Positions 23,553 through 32,204 of a stretch of 34,675 bases of DNA are shown piece by piece. The position numbers and the translations under genes were made by a program. Under the pieces are notes generated by a model. It made no database searches. It saw only the letters and a list, made by a program, of their open reading frames with translations, and was not told the DNA's origin. Source of the DNA: [Phormidium] sp. LEGE 05292. Lineage in GTDB: Bacteria; Cyanobacteriota; Cyanobacteriia; Cyanobacteriales; Aerosakkonemataceae. Where the stretch lies: assembly GCF_015207735.1 (NCBI RefSeq), contig NZ_JADEWG010000069.1:1-34675 (forward strand), read 5' to 3'. Each line of letters begins with the position of its first letter. Within the stretch, counting starts at the first letter, position 1.

Positions 23553-25191
23553 CTGACTCTTCCCTCAATGAGATATAAAATTCCATTGCTTCTATAGCAT
23601 CAAAATAGCCACAAATGCCATTCAGCCAACCTTTTTCAGCTAGGTTCGTACTTTGACCGCTAAATTCTGGAAATGTTGGTAGTTGCTGATCTTTTATTTT
23701 GTAGTTTTTGAGAAACTTCTGAGTTGCATCAAGCCCTTGACGCAGCACTTCCCGTAAGGCAATTACTTTATTTCGACGACCTTTCCAGTCATCATCTTCA
23801 TTAAAGTGTTGGACTACTTTTGTAAAACCTTCCCAAGTACGCCAGTCGCTATCACGTTCTTTTTTCAAACTGATAGGACGCATTGATAAACTACCTGCTG
23901 GTACTTCATACTCGCGCTGACGTATTTCAGAAATTGATCCAATTAATCCACTTGCTGCTAAATGCCAATCTAAAGCTGAGAAATCGTCTTTTGCAAATCT
24001 CTTACTCTCATCTTTAACAAAATTTTTGGCTTTACGGCATAAGTCTTCGCTAAGTTCATAAGCTCGTACAAAAGGGTAGTGAGTTTTAACAACACAAATC
24101 CCAGCACAGGCTTTAATAGGTTTACCGTCTACAATTGGTTGTTTCTCAAGTTCTTCAAGATAGATTGTCGCCAATTCAAGCCCTAAGCGTCCATCACAAA
24201 CGAAAGTAACGTCATCACCACCATAAACGAGAGGACGAAATGGCAAGTAGTTATCTTTGATTTCAAATTTACCCTTGACCTTTCTCTTCCCATCTTTATC
24301 TACCTCAATAGATTTAACCAGTATCTCTATCACTTTTTTGAGTGCTGTAATACCAGCCTGATTAACGCTGTGGGAAAGTTTACGCATATCGATAATGTAG
24401 TCCCGATTGCATTTATCTTTGCCAAATTTTTGAAAGCGTTTTCCCATACCATTACCATCAGCATGAATCACAGCAACATAGCTAGAATCTCCTGATGAAC
24501 GACCCATATAGTCAGTTCTTAGGGGAAATTCATAAATTTCGGAACTCGTGTTGAGTAATCTTTCTCTAAGTTGACGATTTGCAAAACGAACCGCGTCCAG
24601 TTTTTTCTGAATTTCTCTAGAAATTAGATAAGGTTCATCATCTTCAATTTTTTCACTCATTCCTACAGCAACTAATTGAGTCGATCTACAAGTTGCTGTT
24701 ACTCCCAAACCTAGTAATGGTGCAGAAGGTATCCTGCTTCGCTTTTTGGCATCCAAGTCATTTTTCATCAAATCCTGAACATTATCATAAAGAGATTGGC
24801 TATCCCAATCAAACTCTTTATGGGCGGCTACAAGATTTATACCCGGTCCTTCTTCTAAGATTCGCTTACTCAAAATCTGAGTAAATTGCACAGCATACTG
24901 CTTGTCTGAAAATAGTAATACTGTATTACCACCACCTGCATAAACTAACTCAGCAGCTAGTCCATCATCTTCGATGCGTGGTTTTGCATCTGGTTGATGT
25001 TGTTTAGGATTGAAAGCATAAACTTCTTGCTTTATGTGGTCTTTCAATTTCTCTAAAGCCTCTCTCGCCCAGTTATCAGTTGCTTGAGAGACTAAGTAAG
25101 ATGCACCAATATTTTCACGCAGGCGGTTACTGCCGAAAATGTAAGGCTGAATTCCCGTTGTATCCAGTACAGTTACCGTAAACTTTCTCAT
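23515..25191 (-). CDS. cas10: Cas10, type III-D signature polymerase without HD domain
   Basis: 558 residues, short for Cas10. It starts directly in the first palm (TVLDTTGIQPYIFGSNRLRE), so the N-terminal HD DNase domain is missing, as is usual for III-D. Two palm landmarks are seen: LVYAGGGNTVLLF (83-95) with AVIHADGNGMG (240-250), and the cyclase site LVYGGDDVTFVC (321-332, GGDD at 324-327). The intact GGDD predicts synthesis of cyclic oligoadenylate on target-RNA binding. The ATG overlaps the CARF gene stop by 4 nt. Confidence 0.95.
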   Translation of the reverse strand: MRKFTVTVLDTTGIQPYIFGSNRLRENIGASYLVSQATDNWAREALEKLKDHIKQEVYAFNPKQHQPDAKPRIEDDGLAAELVYAGGGNTVLLFSDKQYAVQFTQILSKRILEEGPGINLVAAHKEFDWDSQSLYDNVQDLMKNDLDAKKRSRIPSAPLLGLGVTATCRSTQLVAVGMSEKIEDDEPYLISREIQKKLDAVRFANRQLRERLLNTSSEIYEFPLRTDYMGRSSGDSSYVAVIHADGNGMGKRFQKFGKDKCNRDYIIDMRKLSHSVNQAGITALKKVIEILVKSIEVDKDGKRKVKGKFEIKDNYLPFRPLVYGGDDVTFVCDGRLGLELATIYLEELEKQPIVDGKPIKACAGICVVKTHYPFVRAYELSEDLCRKAKNFVKDESKRFAKDDFSALDWHLAASGLIGSISEIRQREYEVPAGSLSMRPISLKKERDSDWRTWEGFTKVVQHFNEDDDWKGRRNKVIALREVLRQGLDATQKFLKNYKIKDQQLPTFPEFSGQSTNLAEKGWLNGICGYFDAIEAMEFYISLREESDVNLSIENQTVE

Positions 25192-26471
25192 CTTGCATCC
25201 TTATCAGATTGTTTAATCCATTCTTCAATCTTGTCTGATAAATTAATTAGATCATCCCGTCCAAACACGGCAATCTTTTTATCGCCTAGTAATGCCATCT
25301 CAGCTTTGAGTGTATCTGGTTCATTAGTACAACAAATTAAAGCCACTCTCGCTTCATCACCCCCCATTTGTCTTGCTCGTATGTATGCTTCAAAAAGTTT
25401 ACTCTTACATCGTTTTCTGTCGCTGAGCGTTGAGATCGAAATTGCAAAAAGCTGATAGCCTCTAGTAAACGCTACATCAAACTCAAATTTGTCACTTCCT
25501 GGGAGAGGCACTTCAAAATTAAGCCCGTAGTCTTTGATAGAGTTTCGCTCAGTAATATTTTCAACTTGTTGCAAAACATAATGCTCCAACCAAAAACCGT
25601 CAAGATATTCACAAAAATGTTTGATTTCTTTAAACACAGGCTCCTCTTTCTCGGTTTTGAATTGTTGTACTAATTGCAGTGAAAGTTTGTCATCTAAGTC
25701 AATCAAGTTTCCTCGTTTAAATTCAGTCTCAATTTCTGGCGGTAATTTTTCAACAGATATTGATAATGTGGCTAAGTTTGTCTTGTTTTGCCAATCACCT
25801 CTTTCCCCATTTTTCTTCTTCTCCTTACGAGCTTCTTGACAGAAAACATTGTAGTACCAATCCAACCACTGCTTTGCCTTATTCTCATCCTTAAATACCT
25901 TGGCAAGTACTGCTGCTAATTCGGGTAATTGCGCTTCTTGTCTGGGTTTTCCGTTTAACTTTAAACTGTGAAGCTCAAAAAGTTCTACAAGTTTGACTTC
26001 CAAATACTCTGGCTTCACTTTAAGGCGGATGCGATCGCCATCTTCCCTGTCTATGCACATCTCTAGCTTGCGTGGGTCAAGATAGCTAAAAACAGTTTCG
26101 GGACGCTCTTTGCTGAAAACAGCCCTGTAGGCGTGTACAGCCATTGCTTTAGTACCACCCGTGTAATTCAATCCAATTTTTCCCACTTTGATAGCTTCTA
26201 GTTTTGAACGAATCTCCTCTTTAATGTGATAAGCATCGGATTCGTAATCATTAAGCGGCACAAGTTGCGCCGTCTTTAAGCCAATGGGTTCATTACTCAA
26301 TATTGTTTGCAAACGTATTGCTGTATCTGTTGTATCCTTTGAATAAACTAGATAGGGCGTTCCTCCCTTATTTAACAAAAGTCGGGCAGCTACATAATTA
26401 GGCAACGGGTTTTCACCGATGAGCAAAAAGAGGTGATCGACTTTGTATTTATCAAATTCAGATGTGTTCAT
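25188..26471 (-). CDS. CARF plus DUF1887-type effector (Can2/Card1-like), atypical nuclease site
   Basis: 427 residues. The N-terminal CARF domain has DHLFLLIGENPLPNYVAARLL and the ligand-loop GLNYTGGTKAMAVHAY (100-115), typical of cyclic-oligoadenylate sensors. The C-terminal part matches the PD-(D/E)XK fold: Glu296 (GFWLEHYV), Asp332 (FEFDVAF), then LFAISISTLSDRKRCKSKLFEA. The usual E-x-K that follows the Asp in Card1/Can2 is Ser345-x-Ser347 here; basic residues follow at 352-358. When cyclic oligoadenylate binds, relatives cut DNA and RNA; whether this one cuts is open. It is the first gene of the III-D operon and overlaps cas10 by 4 nt. Confidence 0.85.
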   Translation of the reverse strand: MNTSEFDKYKVDHLFLLIGENPLPNYVAARLLLNKGGTPYLVYSKDTTDTAIRLQTILSNEPIGLKTAQLVPLNDYESDAYHIKEEIRSKLEAIKVGKIGLNYTGGTKAMAVHAYRAVFSKERPETVFSYLDPRKLEMCIDREDGDRIRLKVKPEYLEVKLVELFELHSLKLNGKPRQEAQLPELAAVLAKVFKDENKAKQWLDWYYNVFCQEARKEKKKNGERGDWQNKTNLATLSISVEKLPPEIETEFKRGNLIDLDDKLSLQLVQQFKTEKEEPVFKEIKHFCEYLDGFWLEHYVLQQVENITERNSIKDYGLNFEVPLPGSDKFEFDVAFTRGYQLFAISISTLSDRKRCKSKLFEAYIRARQMGGDEARVALICCTNEPDTLKAEMALLGDKKIAVFGRDDLINLSDKIEEWIKQSDKDAR

Positions 26472-26657
26472 AATTGCTGGCGTTTAAAGTGTGTATGAGG
26501 TTGCTGTTGCTTCAGAAATGCGATCGCTTCCTTCCATAAAACAACAGCTTGAACAAATGTTTTCCATTTATTTATCCCGATTATTGCATCCTGTCGGAAA
26601 CAGCCCCTTCCGATAGCTGCTATCCTAAAAAACACAACATAAATTTGAGAATCAACA
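26472..26657. promoter_or_regulatory. Divergent promoter region with palindromes between the III-D operon and the WYL gene
   Basis: 186 bp between divergent genes. It holds two nested inverted repeats: TCGGAA-N8-TTCCGA at 26595-26614 (9 bp if outer CTG/TAG are counted with one G-T pair) and the perfect GATAGC-T-GCTATC at 26613-26625. The second is a good size for a dimeric operator and lies 33 nt before the WYL gene start. An HIP1 octamer GCGATCGC is at 26520-26527. The WYL-like protein next door is the natural candidate to bind here; that is inference. Confidence 0.5.
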
Positions 26658-28076
26658 GTGAACCTAACCTTTCGTAATCCTCCATATCCCAAATTGTTAC
26701 AACACTTAGCCAAAGGTTCTTTGGATCAAAGCCAAAACCTCACTCGTGCTCTTCGGTTGTGGACTTTGTTACGTTGGCTTTATAGTGACCAAGGATATGA
26801 TGCCCTTTCTGATTGCTTCACCTATGCTAGTTGGCGTGAAAATTTTTTCAGTGAATGTCACAAAGATGAAAAGCAGGAAAATATTCTTAATTGTCACAAC
26901 CCAAACTGTGCTTGTCATAAAACAGCGAATGAATGGTTAATAACATTAGAAGTTCCTCTAACCGAATGGCAAAAGTCCCTCCAGAAAGAAATTCCTCTGA
27001 TTACTTCACAAAATTTAGAAAAGCTTCTACAAGAACCCCTCTTCGCTCAGGTGCGTAAGTCCCTACAGAGCGACTTTGAATTATTGATTAACCGGAATTG
27101 GCTACAAGATGTTACAAATAGTGTTGGCAGAAGTAAAAAATATCGTCGAGTTACAACTCTGCCAATTCGTAGTGAATCGGAAGAATCTGTTCTGAATATT
27201 AATTTGACTCCTCAAAAGCAAGCTTATGTAGCTGAAACACTGGATATGCTCGACTTCCTTGACCCTAACTTTCCTCTGCTTGCCGAGCAAATTTCTGAAG
27301 AAATTTCTACTAATTCTCGTGTTTTTTTGTACCAAGATTACATAATTCCTGATGCTTCACTCAAGCAAGATATTGTTGAGCAAATTCAAAGCGAATTGCA
27401 AGAAATTTGGGAAACAGGAAAAATTTTACCTTTGCTATTGACTTATCATAGCGCCCACCAGAATAAAATGAAGGAGTGTATTGTTTATCCAGTTTGCATT
27501 TACTTTATGGAACGGGCTAAATATCTATGTGGCTATGGTAAGAATCCCAAAGATGAAATTGATTGGTACAATTATCGCCTCGATCGCATTGTCTCCAAAC
27601 GTCTTGTCTGCTTGGATTGGCTAGATACTCGGATTCCTCAGTTATTGAAAGAAAAATATGAGGACGATCAATTGCCAACTAAAGAAGCCATAAAATCAGC
27701 ATTAGAAGCAGCTTGGGGCTATGATTTTTATAAGAAAAAATCTCTCTTGATATTACGTTTTGAGCGAGATTTCCATGATAGTTATATTCAAGGCATCAGT
27801 CTGCATAAAACTTTTACTTCCATTGATTACGAACAAACTGTCAAATTAATCAAGCAATATACACTTAACCTAGAACACCAACAGGCTCTCTTAGACATTC
27901 TCCAATCACGCCCAAATACTGATGCTTATTACAAAGCCTTTTACCGGGTTAAAGACTATCATGTAATCAGAAGGCTACGAGCTTTGGGGTCGAAGGTTGA
28001 AGTTATGCTGCCTTGGGACTTGCGAAAAGAAATGGCTTCAGAAACTCATAAGGCTTGGAATCTCTATAAATGCTGA
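26658..28076 (+). CDS. WYL-like CRISPR-associated protein (TIGR03985-like), probable regulator
   Basis: 472 residues from a GTG at 26658. The N-terminal about 60 residues are helical (PKLLQHLAKGSL, ALRLWTLLRWLYS) and could be a winged-helix part. A Cys cluster NCHNPNCACHK lies at 78-88. The WYL-like domain is about 258-320: ILPLLLTYHSAHQNKMKE, then VYPVCIYFMERAKYLCGYG and YNYRLDRIVSKRLVCLDW. The C-terminus has VEVMLPWDLRKEMA. Proteins of this family accompany cyanobacterial type III loci. WYL domains bind ligands, often nucleic acid or nucleotides, so this may sense a type III signal and control the divergent III-D operon. Confidence 0.82.
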   Translation: MNLTFRNPPYPKLLQHLAKGSLDQSQNLTRALRLWTLLRWLYSDQGYDALSDCFTYASWRENFFSECHKDEKQENILNCHNPNCACHKTANEWLITLEVPLTEWQKSLQKEIPLITSQNLEKLLQEPLFAQVRKSLQSDFELLINRNWLQDVTNSVGRSKKYRRVTTLPIRSESEESVLNINLTPQKQAYVAETLDMLDFLDPNFPLLAEQISEEISTNSRVFLYQDYIIPDASLKQDIVEQIQSELQEIWETGKILPLLLTYHSAHQNKMKECIVYPVCIYFMERAKYLCGYGKNPKDEIDWYNYRLDRIVSKRLVCLDWLDTRIPQLLKEKYEDDQLPTKEAIKSALEAAWGYDFYKKKSLLILRFERDFHDSYIQGISLHKTFTSIDYEQTVKLIKQYTLNLEHQQALLDILQSRPNTDAYYKAFYRVKDYHVIRRLRALGSKVEVMLPWDLRKEMASETHKAWNLYKC

Positions 28077-28116
28077 AACCTCTATTGTTTCATGACTTTT
28101 TGGTCTACCGACTATT

Positions 28117-28458
28117 CTAGAAATTAACAGCAGGTAAATCCACCTTAAACACCTGCGAAATAGAAACTTCATGAGTATGCGTCGCCACCACAACTACTCC
28201 CAAACGCGGATCGTAACAACCTACCCAAGCAGCGGGGTGACATTCATGCACCAGATATCCGTATAACCAAATTGGTGCTTTTCCTTCAATCACAATTCCT
28301 TGACTAAAATTAATCCCGGTTGGTAATTTCAATCCTTTCAAATCAGCAGGTGTAATGATGCCATTTTCGTTGGTAATTTCCAAATGTAAATGTTGATACG
28401 GCAACCCTGATTGTGTTTGATGGGAAAAAATTTCCAGTTTAATCGCACTCATATTCAT
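28117..28458 (-). CDS. csx3: Csx3/Crn3 ring nuclease
   Basis: 113 residues. The family core is clear: LPTGINFSQGIVIEGKAPIWL (46-66), YGYLVHECHPAAWVGCYDPRLG with His71, Asp83 and Arg85, and VVVATHTHEV (89-98). Csx3 enzymes linearise the cyclic tetra-adenylate second messenger made by Cas10, switching off CARF effectors. It is not in the III-D operon but lies with the second cas6 between the WYL gene and array 2. A fused kinase domain found in some Csx3 homologues is absent. Confidence 0.93.
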   Translation of the reverse strand: MNMSAIKLEIFSHQTQSGLPYQHLHLEITNENGIITPADLKGLKLPTGINFSQGIVIEGKAPIWLYGYLVHECHPAAWVGCYDPRLGVVVVATHTHEVSISQVFKVDLPAVNF

Positions 28459-28562
28459 TGTTTTTGGTTGAACTATTGCTACTTAGGTAGGAGAACCTAG
28501 AAAATTATTCCGATGTGTTAAATTAACAGTTGCAAACAGAGAATTAATTGTCTTTGTGGAAA

Positions 28563-29705
28563 TCACGCTTTAAGCGCTGAGTCAGTTTTTAATCCAGCAC
28601 GAGCTAATTTTACATAAGTTTTCACTGTTTGATAAGGCATTTCCAAATCTTGAGCAATTACCTGCAAAGATTCTCCTAATTCTCGCCTTGCCAAAATTGT
28701 TGCCCAAGTTTCGGCAATTTCTCTAGCTCTTTCGCCCCCTGTTCGCTTACGTTGTGATACAAATATTTCTGTTAACTGAGCAATTCTCTGCCCTAACAAA
28801 TCTTCTACTGATGGTGCTGTTGGTACATCTGGAAGAGAAACCCATTCGTTTCGGGTTTGTCCTAAACCAAAAGTAGTTTTGTGGCCTGTACCACAATAGG
28901 GAGCTAATCGCCCCAAAGTATAGAATAACTGAGTAAATTCTGATCGCTCTTGACCTTCTTTACTTAAAGCATATTCGATCGCACCCACAAATCCCGTCAC
29001 CGAGCCTTTTTTCCCAGCTTGCACCTTACAGGATTCTAGTTTGACTTGTTGGACAATTACATTCTCATCTACCCAATCCAAAAAAGCATCTTGTTCAAAA
29101 GGCATTCCCGAAAAATCATTCCATCGCCGCAAGTAACTATGAAATACATTAAAAGGTAATGGTAAGGGAAAGTGATGTTTTTTCCGCCGAAAACTGGTTG
29201 ATGTAATAAAACTGAGTTTTAATATTGATGAAGAACGTTCTGCTTCCCATAACTGTTTATAAGTAGTAGCTGGCAGAGCGATTTTACATGATTGAATTGT
29301 TAATGGCACATTTCGCAGCGCCACTTCTTCTGGTAATACTTTCACCCATTGTGCCAACCACTGCACGACTTTTGCCGATAAAGCTGTCACATACCAACGA
29401 TATGTTTGCGATGCTTGCACCTGAAATTCTTTGCCAATGGGAACTAATGCGCCTTCTAATCCAGAAATGGTGAAAGGTTTTTCTGACTGTCCATCGTGAA
29501 GATATGCGGATAATTCTGGATCGAACGAACGCACTTGGTCAAGTAACCAGGCATGAAGTCCGATCGTATATTGCGGATATAAGGAAGCGTCTGTTTTGGG
29601 TTGTAATTCAAAAACTAGTCCCAGCAGTTCTGTATCATTTGACCAAGTGAGGTCAGGTGATTCTGATTCTTTTTGTTGGCGGCGACTTTTGGCAGGTTGA
29701 GGCAT
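28563..29705 (-). CDS. cas6: Second Cas6, with a C-terminal helix-turn-helix-like extension
   Basis: 380 residues. The Cas6 body spans about 25-290: GLVFELQPKTDA, IGLHAWLLDQV with candidate catalytic His51, LSFITSTSFRRKKH, a VTGFVGAIEYAL strand, and the glycine-rich loop GTGHKTTFGLGQT (272-284), where the family usually ends. A further about 90 residues follow. They contain an amphipathic helical unit, TWATILARRELGESLQVIAQ and DLEMPYQTVKTYVKLARAGL, that reads like a sigma-region-4 or DNA-invertase-type helix-turn-helix. It lies 216 bp from array 2 and is the likely processor of that array for the III-D complex. Confidence 0.9.
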   Translation of the reverse strand: MPQPAKSRRQQKESESPDLTWSNDTELLGLVFELQPKTDASLYPQYTIGLHAWLLDQVRSFDPELSAYLHDGQSEKPFTISGLEGALVPIGKEFQVQASQTYRWYVTALSAKVVQWLAQWVKVLPEEVALRNVPLTIQSCKIALPATTYKQLWEAERSSSILKLSFITSTSFRRKKHHFPLPLPFNVFHSYLRRWNDFSGMPFEQDAFLDWVDENVIVQQVKLESCKVQAGKKGSVTGFVGAIEYALSKEGQERSEFTQLFYTLGRLAPYCGTGHKTTFGLGQTRNEWVSLPDVPTAPSVEDLLGQRIAQLTEIFVSQRKRTGGERAREIAETWATILARRELGESLQVIAQDLEMPYQTVKTYVKLARAGLKTDSALKA

Positions 29706-29755
29706 TGTGATTGAGCAGAGGACTGCCGAATTCTTGCTGTTTGTATTTTACTTTG

Positions 29756-29779
29756 ATTCCATCTCCTTACGGGGATTCT
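29756..29779 (-). repeat. Degenerate CRISPR-repeat-like sequence upstream of the second cas6
   Basis: On the minus strand GAATCCCCGTAAGG then AGATGGAATC resembles the 3' part of the array repeats (17 of 22 positions from ATCCCCG onward, by eye). The stem TCCCC-GTAA-GGAGA keeps 4 of 5 pairs. It lies 50 nt before the cas6 start on the same strand, so it would be in the cas6 leader RNA. It may be an old repeat from the end of array 2 or a Cas6-binding element; the match is weaker than that of the lone repeat at 13480. Confidence 0.35.
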
Positions 29780-29921
29780 TTTAGCCTAAAGTTAGGAAAA
29801 GATTAGTGCGATACACCTAACGGTACGCTACGCGAACTTATTCGGCAATCCCAACCGTTAATACATAGAAAAAAAGAACAACTGCAAAAGCTTTCTTGCT
29901 GCGATCGCATTAGCAAGCAAG

Positions 29922-32204
29922 GTTTCAGTCCCCTTGCGGGGATTTGGTCAATGGAAAGTCTACGGTCAAACTGCTATCAGCTGCATCAACTGATAGTTTC
30001 AGTCCCCTTGCGGGGATTTGGTCAATGGAAAGATTAGGGTTTTTAAAGCGTTGATCGCTCCTCTACTTTCGATGTTTCAGTCCCCTTGCGGGGATTTGGT
30101 CAATGGAAAGATTAAAGGTTTGTCCTTAAAATTTGGACGGAATCGTTTCAGTCCCCTTGCGGGGATTTGGTCAATGGAAAGGAGCGAGAAAATAAAAAGA
30201 ATAACAGGAAAGAAAAAGTTTCAGTCCCCTTGCGGGGATTTGGTCAATGGAAAGTTGGTACAAAGTGATGTACCAATATCAGATTAAATCTGGTTTCAGT
30301 CCCCTTGCGGGGATTTGGTCAATGGAAAGTTGGATTAAAAGCTAGTGCTACTGCGCCAATTCCAATTGCCAGTTTCAGTCCCCTTGCGGGGATTTGGTCA
30401 ATGGAAAGTTCACGTTAATTGTAATTGAAAAGGAAAAAGAAATGGAAATGTTTCAGTCCCCTTGCGGGGATTTGGTCAATGGAAAGCCATTGAGGTTCTT
30501 CAGGGGTCGATCCATTTTTGAGTTGAAAGTTTCAGTCCCCTTGCGGGGATTTGGTCAATGGAAAGCTCTAGCAGTTGCCGAACCTCAATCACCTAAGCAA
30601 ATTCTAGAGTTTCAGTCCCCTTGCGGGGATTTGGTCAATGGAAAGGTTGCTACTTTTTCTCGATTTTCTATTCCCCTTCGTGTTTCAGTCCCCTTGCGGG
30701 GATTTGGTCAATGGAAAGCGCCACCCTCATAAGATTTAAAGGGAGGAAATTAGTTTCAGTCCCCTTGCGGGGATTTGGTCAATGGAAAGTAAAACCAAAT
30801 TTCATTCTCGCTAATTCTTGAGCGAAGTTTCAGTCCCCTTGCGGGGATTTGGTCAATGGAAAGATGATGGCCTGACTCAAGACCAGCGAGATATTTGTTT
30901 CAGTCCCCTTGCGGGGATTTGGTCAATGGAAAGTTGGTTCGTCGGGTCCCCTTCAACGTGCTAATCAGTTTCAGTCCCCTTGCGGGGATTTGGTCAATGG
31001 AAAGTCGCGCCGAATATATTTTGCTCACTATCCTGCTCTGCTGGTTTCAGTCCCCTTGCGGGGATTTGGTCAATGGAAAGGTTGAGTCTGCACGATGAAA
31101 GAAAAGTGTAAACAGTTGTTTCAGTCCCCTTGCGGGGATTTGGTCAATGGAAAGAAAAATAATTAACGGCTCAATAGTAATTGGATTCAATGTTTCAGTC
31201 CCCTTGCGGGGATTTGGTCAATGGAAAGTAGGAGAAATTAAAATCGAGGAGAAAATCACTCGATTTTAGTTTCAGTCCCCTTGCGGGGATTTGGTCAATG
31301 GAAAGTTATACTTTCCTTTCTCTAATTTTCAGATTGAAGTAAAAACGTTTCAGTCCCCTTGCGGGGATTTGGTCAATGGAAAGGTTATTCCTTGGTGCGG
31401 TTTTTGTATCATGTATTGGTCGTTTCAGTCCCCTTGCGGGGATTTGGTCAATGGAAAGTTTAGGGAATAAAAATGTCAAATCCAAAGTATTTAACACGTT
31501 TCAGTCCCCTTGCGGGGATTTGGTCAATGGAAAGTTTCTGCACAATTCCAGGGACGAGTACAACGGGATAATGTTTCAGTCCCCTTGCGGGGATTTGGTC
31601 AATGGAAAGTTATGAAAAAATCTGAGCGGCGCGTCCGTTAATCCGTTTCAGTCCCCTTGCGGGGATTTGGTCAATGGAAAGTTAGAAGCGGACGCAACAA
31701 GAAATCCAACTAGTATCAATGTTTCAGTCCCCTTGCGGGGATTTGGTCAATGGAAAGCAGCGTTAAGAATTGGGTAGGTCATTTGCTTGGTTTGTTTCAG
31801 TCCCCTTGCGGGGATTTGGTCAATGGAAAGTGGAGTGATTGATCTGTATCTATTGCCTAATAGGTTTAGGTTTCAGTCCCCTTGCGGGGATTTGGTCAAT
31901 GGAAAGCTGGTGTTAGCTCCGAGGATAGTAATTTTAGTTTTTAGTTTCAGTCCCCTTGCGGGGATTTGGTCAATGGAAAGTCAAACAATGGGTGTTACCA
32001 ATAGCAGACAAATATCGAGTTTCAGTCCCCTTGCGGGGATTTGGTCAATGGAAAGTGAATTAATCTTTTCCACTTCAGTATCAAAGGTGGAAGGTTTCAG
32101 TCCCCTTGCGGGGATTTGGTCAATGGAAAGTTTTATAATTTGGGAGTGGATTTAAGAAAATATAACGGTTTCAGTCCCCTTGCGGGGATTTGGTCAATGG
32201 AAAG
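29922..32204 (-). CRISPR. CRISPR array 2: 31 repeats of 37 bp, 30 spacers
   Basis: All repeats appear identical on the plus strand: GTTTCAGTCCCCTTGCGG followed by GGATTTGGTCAATGGAAAG. The first 25 plus-strand nt are the same as in array 1, and 5 of the last 12 differ. So the processing stem TCCCC-GCAA-GGGGA and the handle ACTGAAAC are shared while the repeat's 5' end differs. Spacers are 33-43 nt, with no long outliers and no adjacent pair sharing a repeat-proximal prefix. The leader lies on the right, as shown by similarity to leader 1. No cas1 or cas2 is adjacent. The distal repeat at 29922 is not degenerate. A CTTGCT/AGCAAG hairpin at about 29893-29918 may end the transcript. Confidence 0.99.

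Noticed and set aside
26468-26713. Minus-strand 81-codon ORF ending in an ATGA overlap with the CARF gene
   Set aside because: It covers the divergent promoter region and the first codons of the WYL gene, has no recognisable domain and no convincing start. The 4-nt overlap is suggestive but not enough.
29822-29837. GGTACGCTACGCGAAC as a dispersed repeat
   Set aside because: It resembles short palindromic repeats dispersed in cyanobacterial genomes, but only one copy is seen here, so it cannot be supported from this window.
29717-29853. Near-match between the start of the cas6 upstream region and ATTCGGCAATCC at about 29841
   Set aside because: It is a 12-nt inverted match with one mismatch, far from the start of any 'spacer' behind the repeat-like sequence, so it is not comparable with the 13377 site.
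31155-31720. Spacers of array 2 sharing short ends (for example TCAAT before the repeat at 31191 and 31720)
   Set aside because: Only 5 nt are shared, the spacers are not adjacent and neither is over-long, so chance is enough.
30018-32155. ORFs of 63-122 codons across array 2
   Set aside because: They consist of repeat-encoded peptides (FQSPCGDLVNGK, FSPLAGIWSME) and are not genes.
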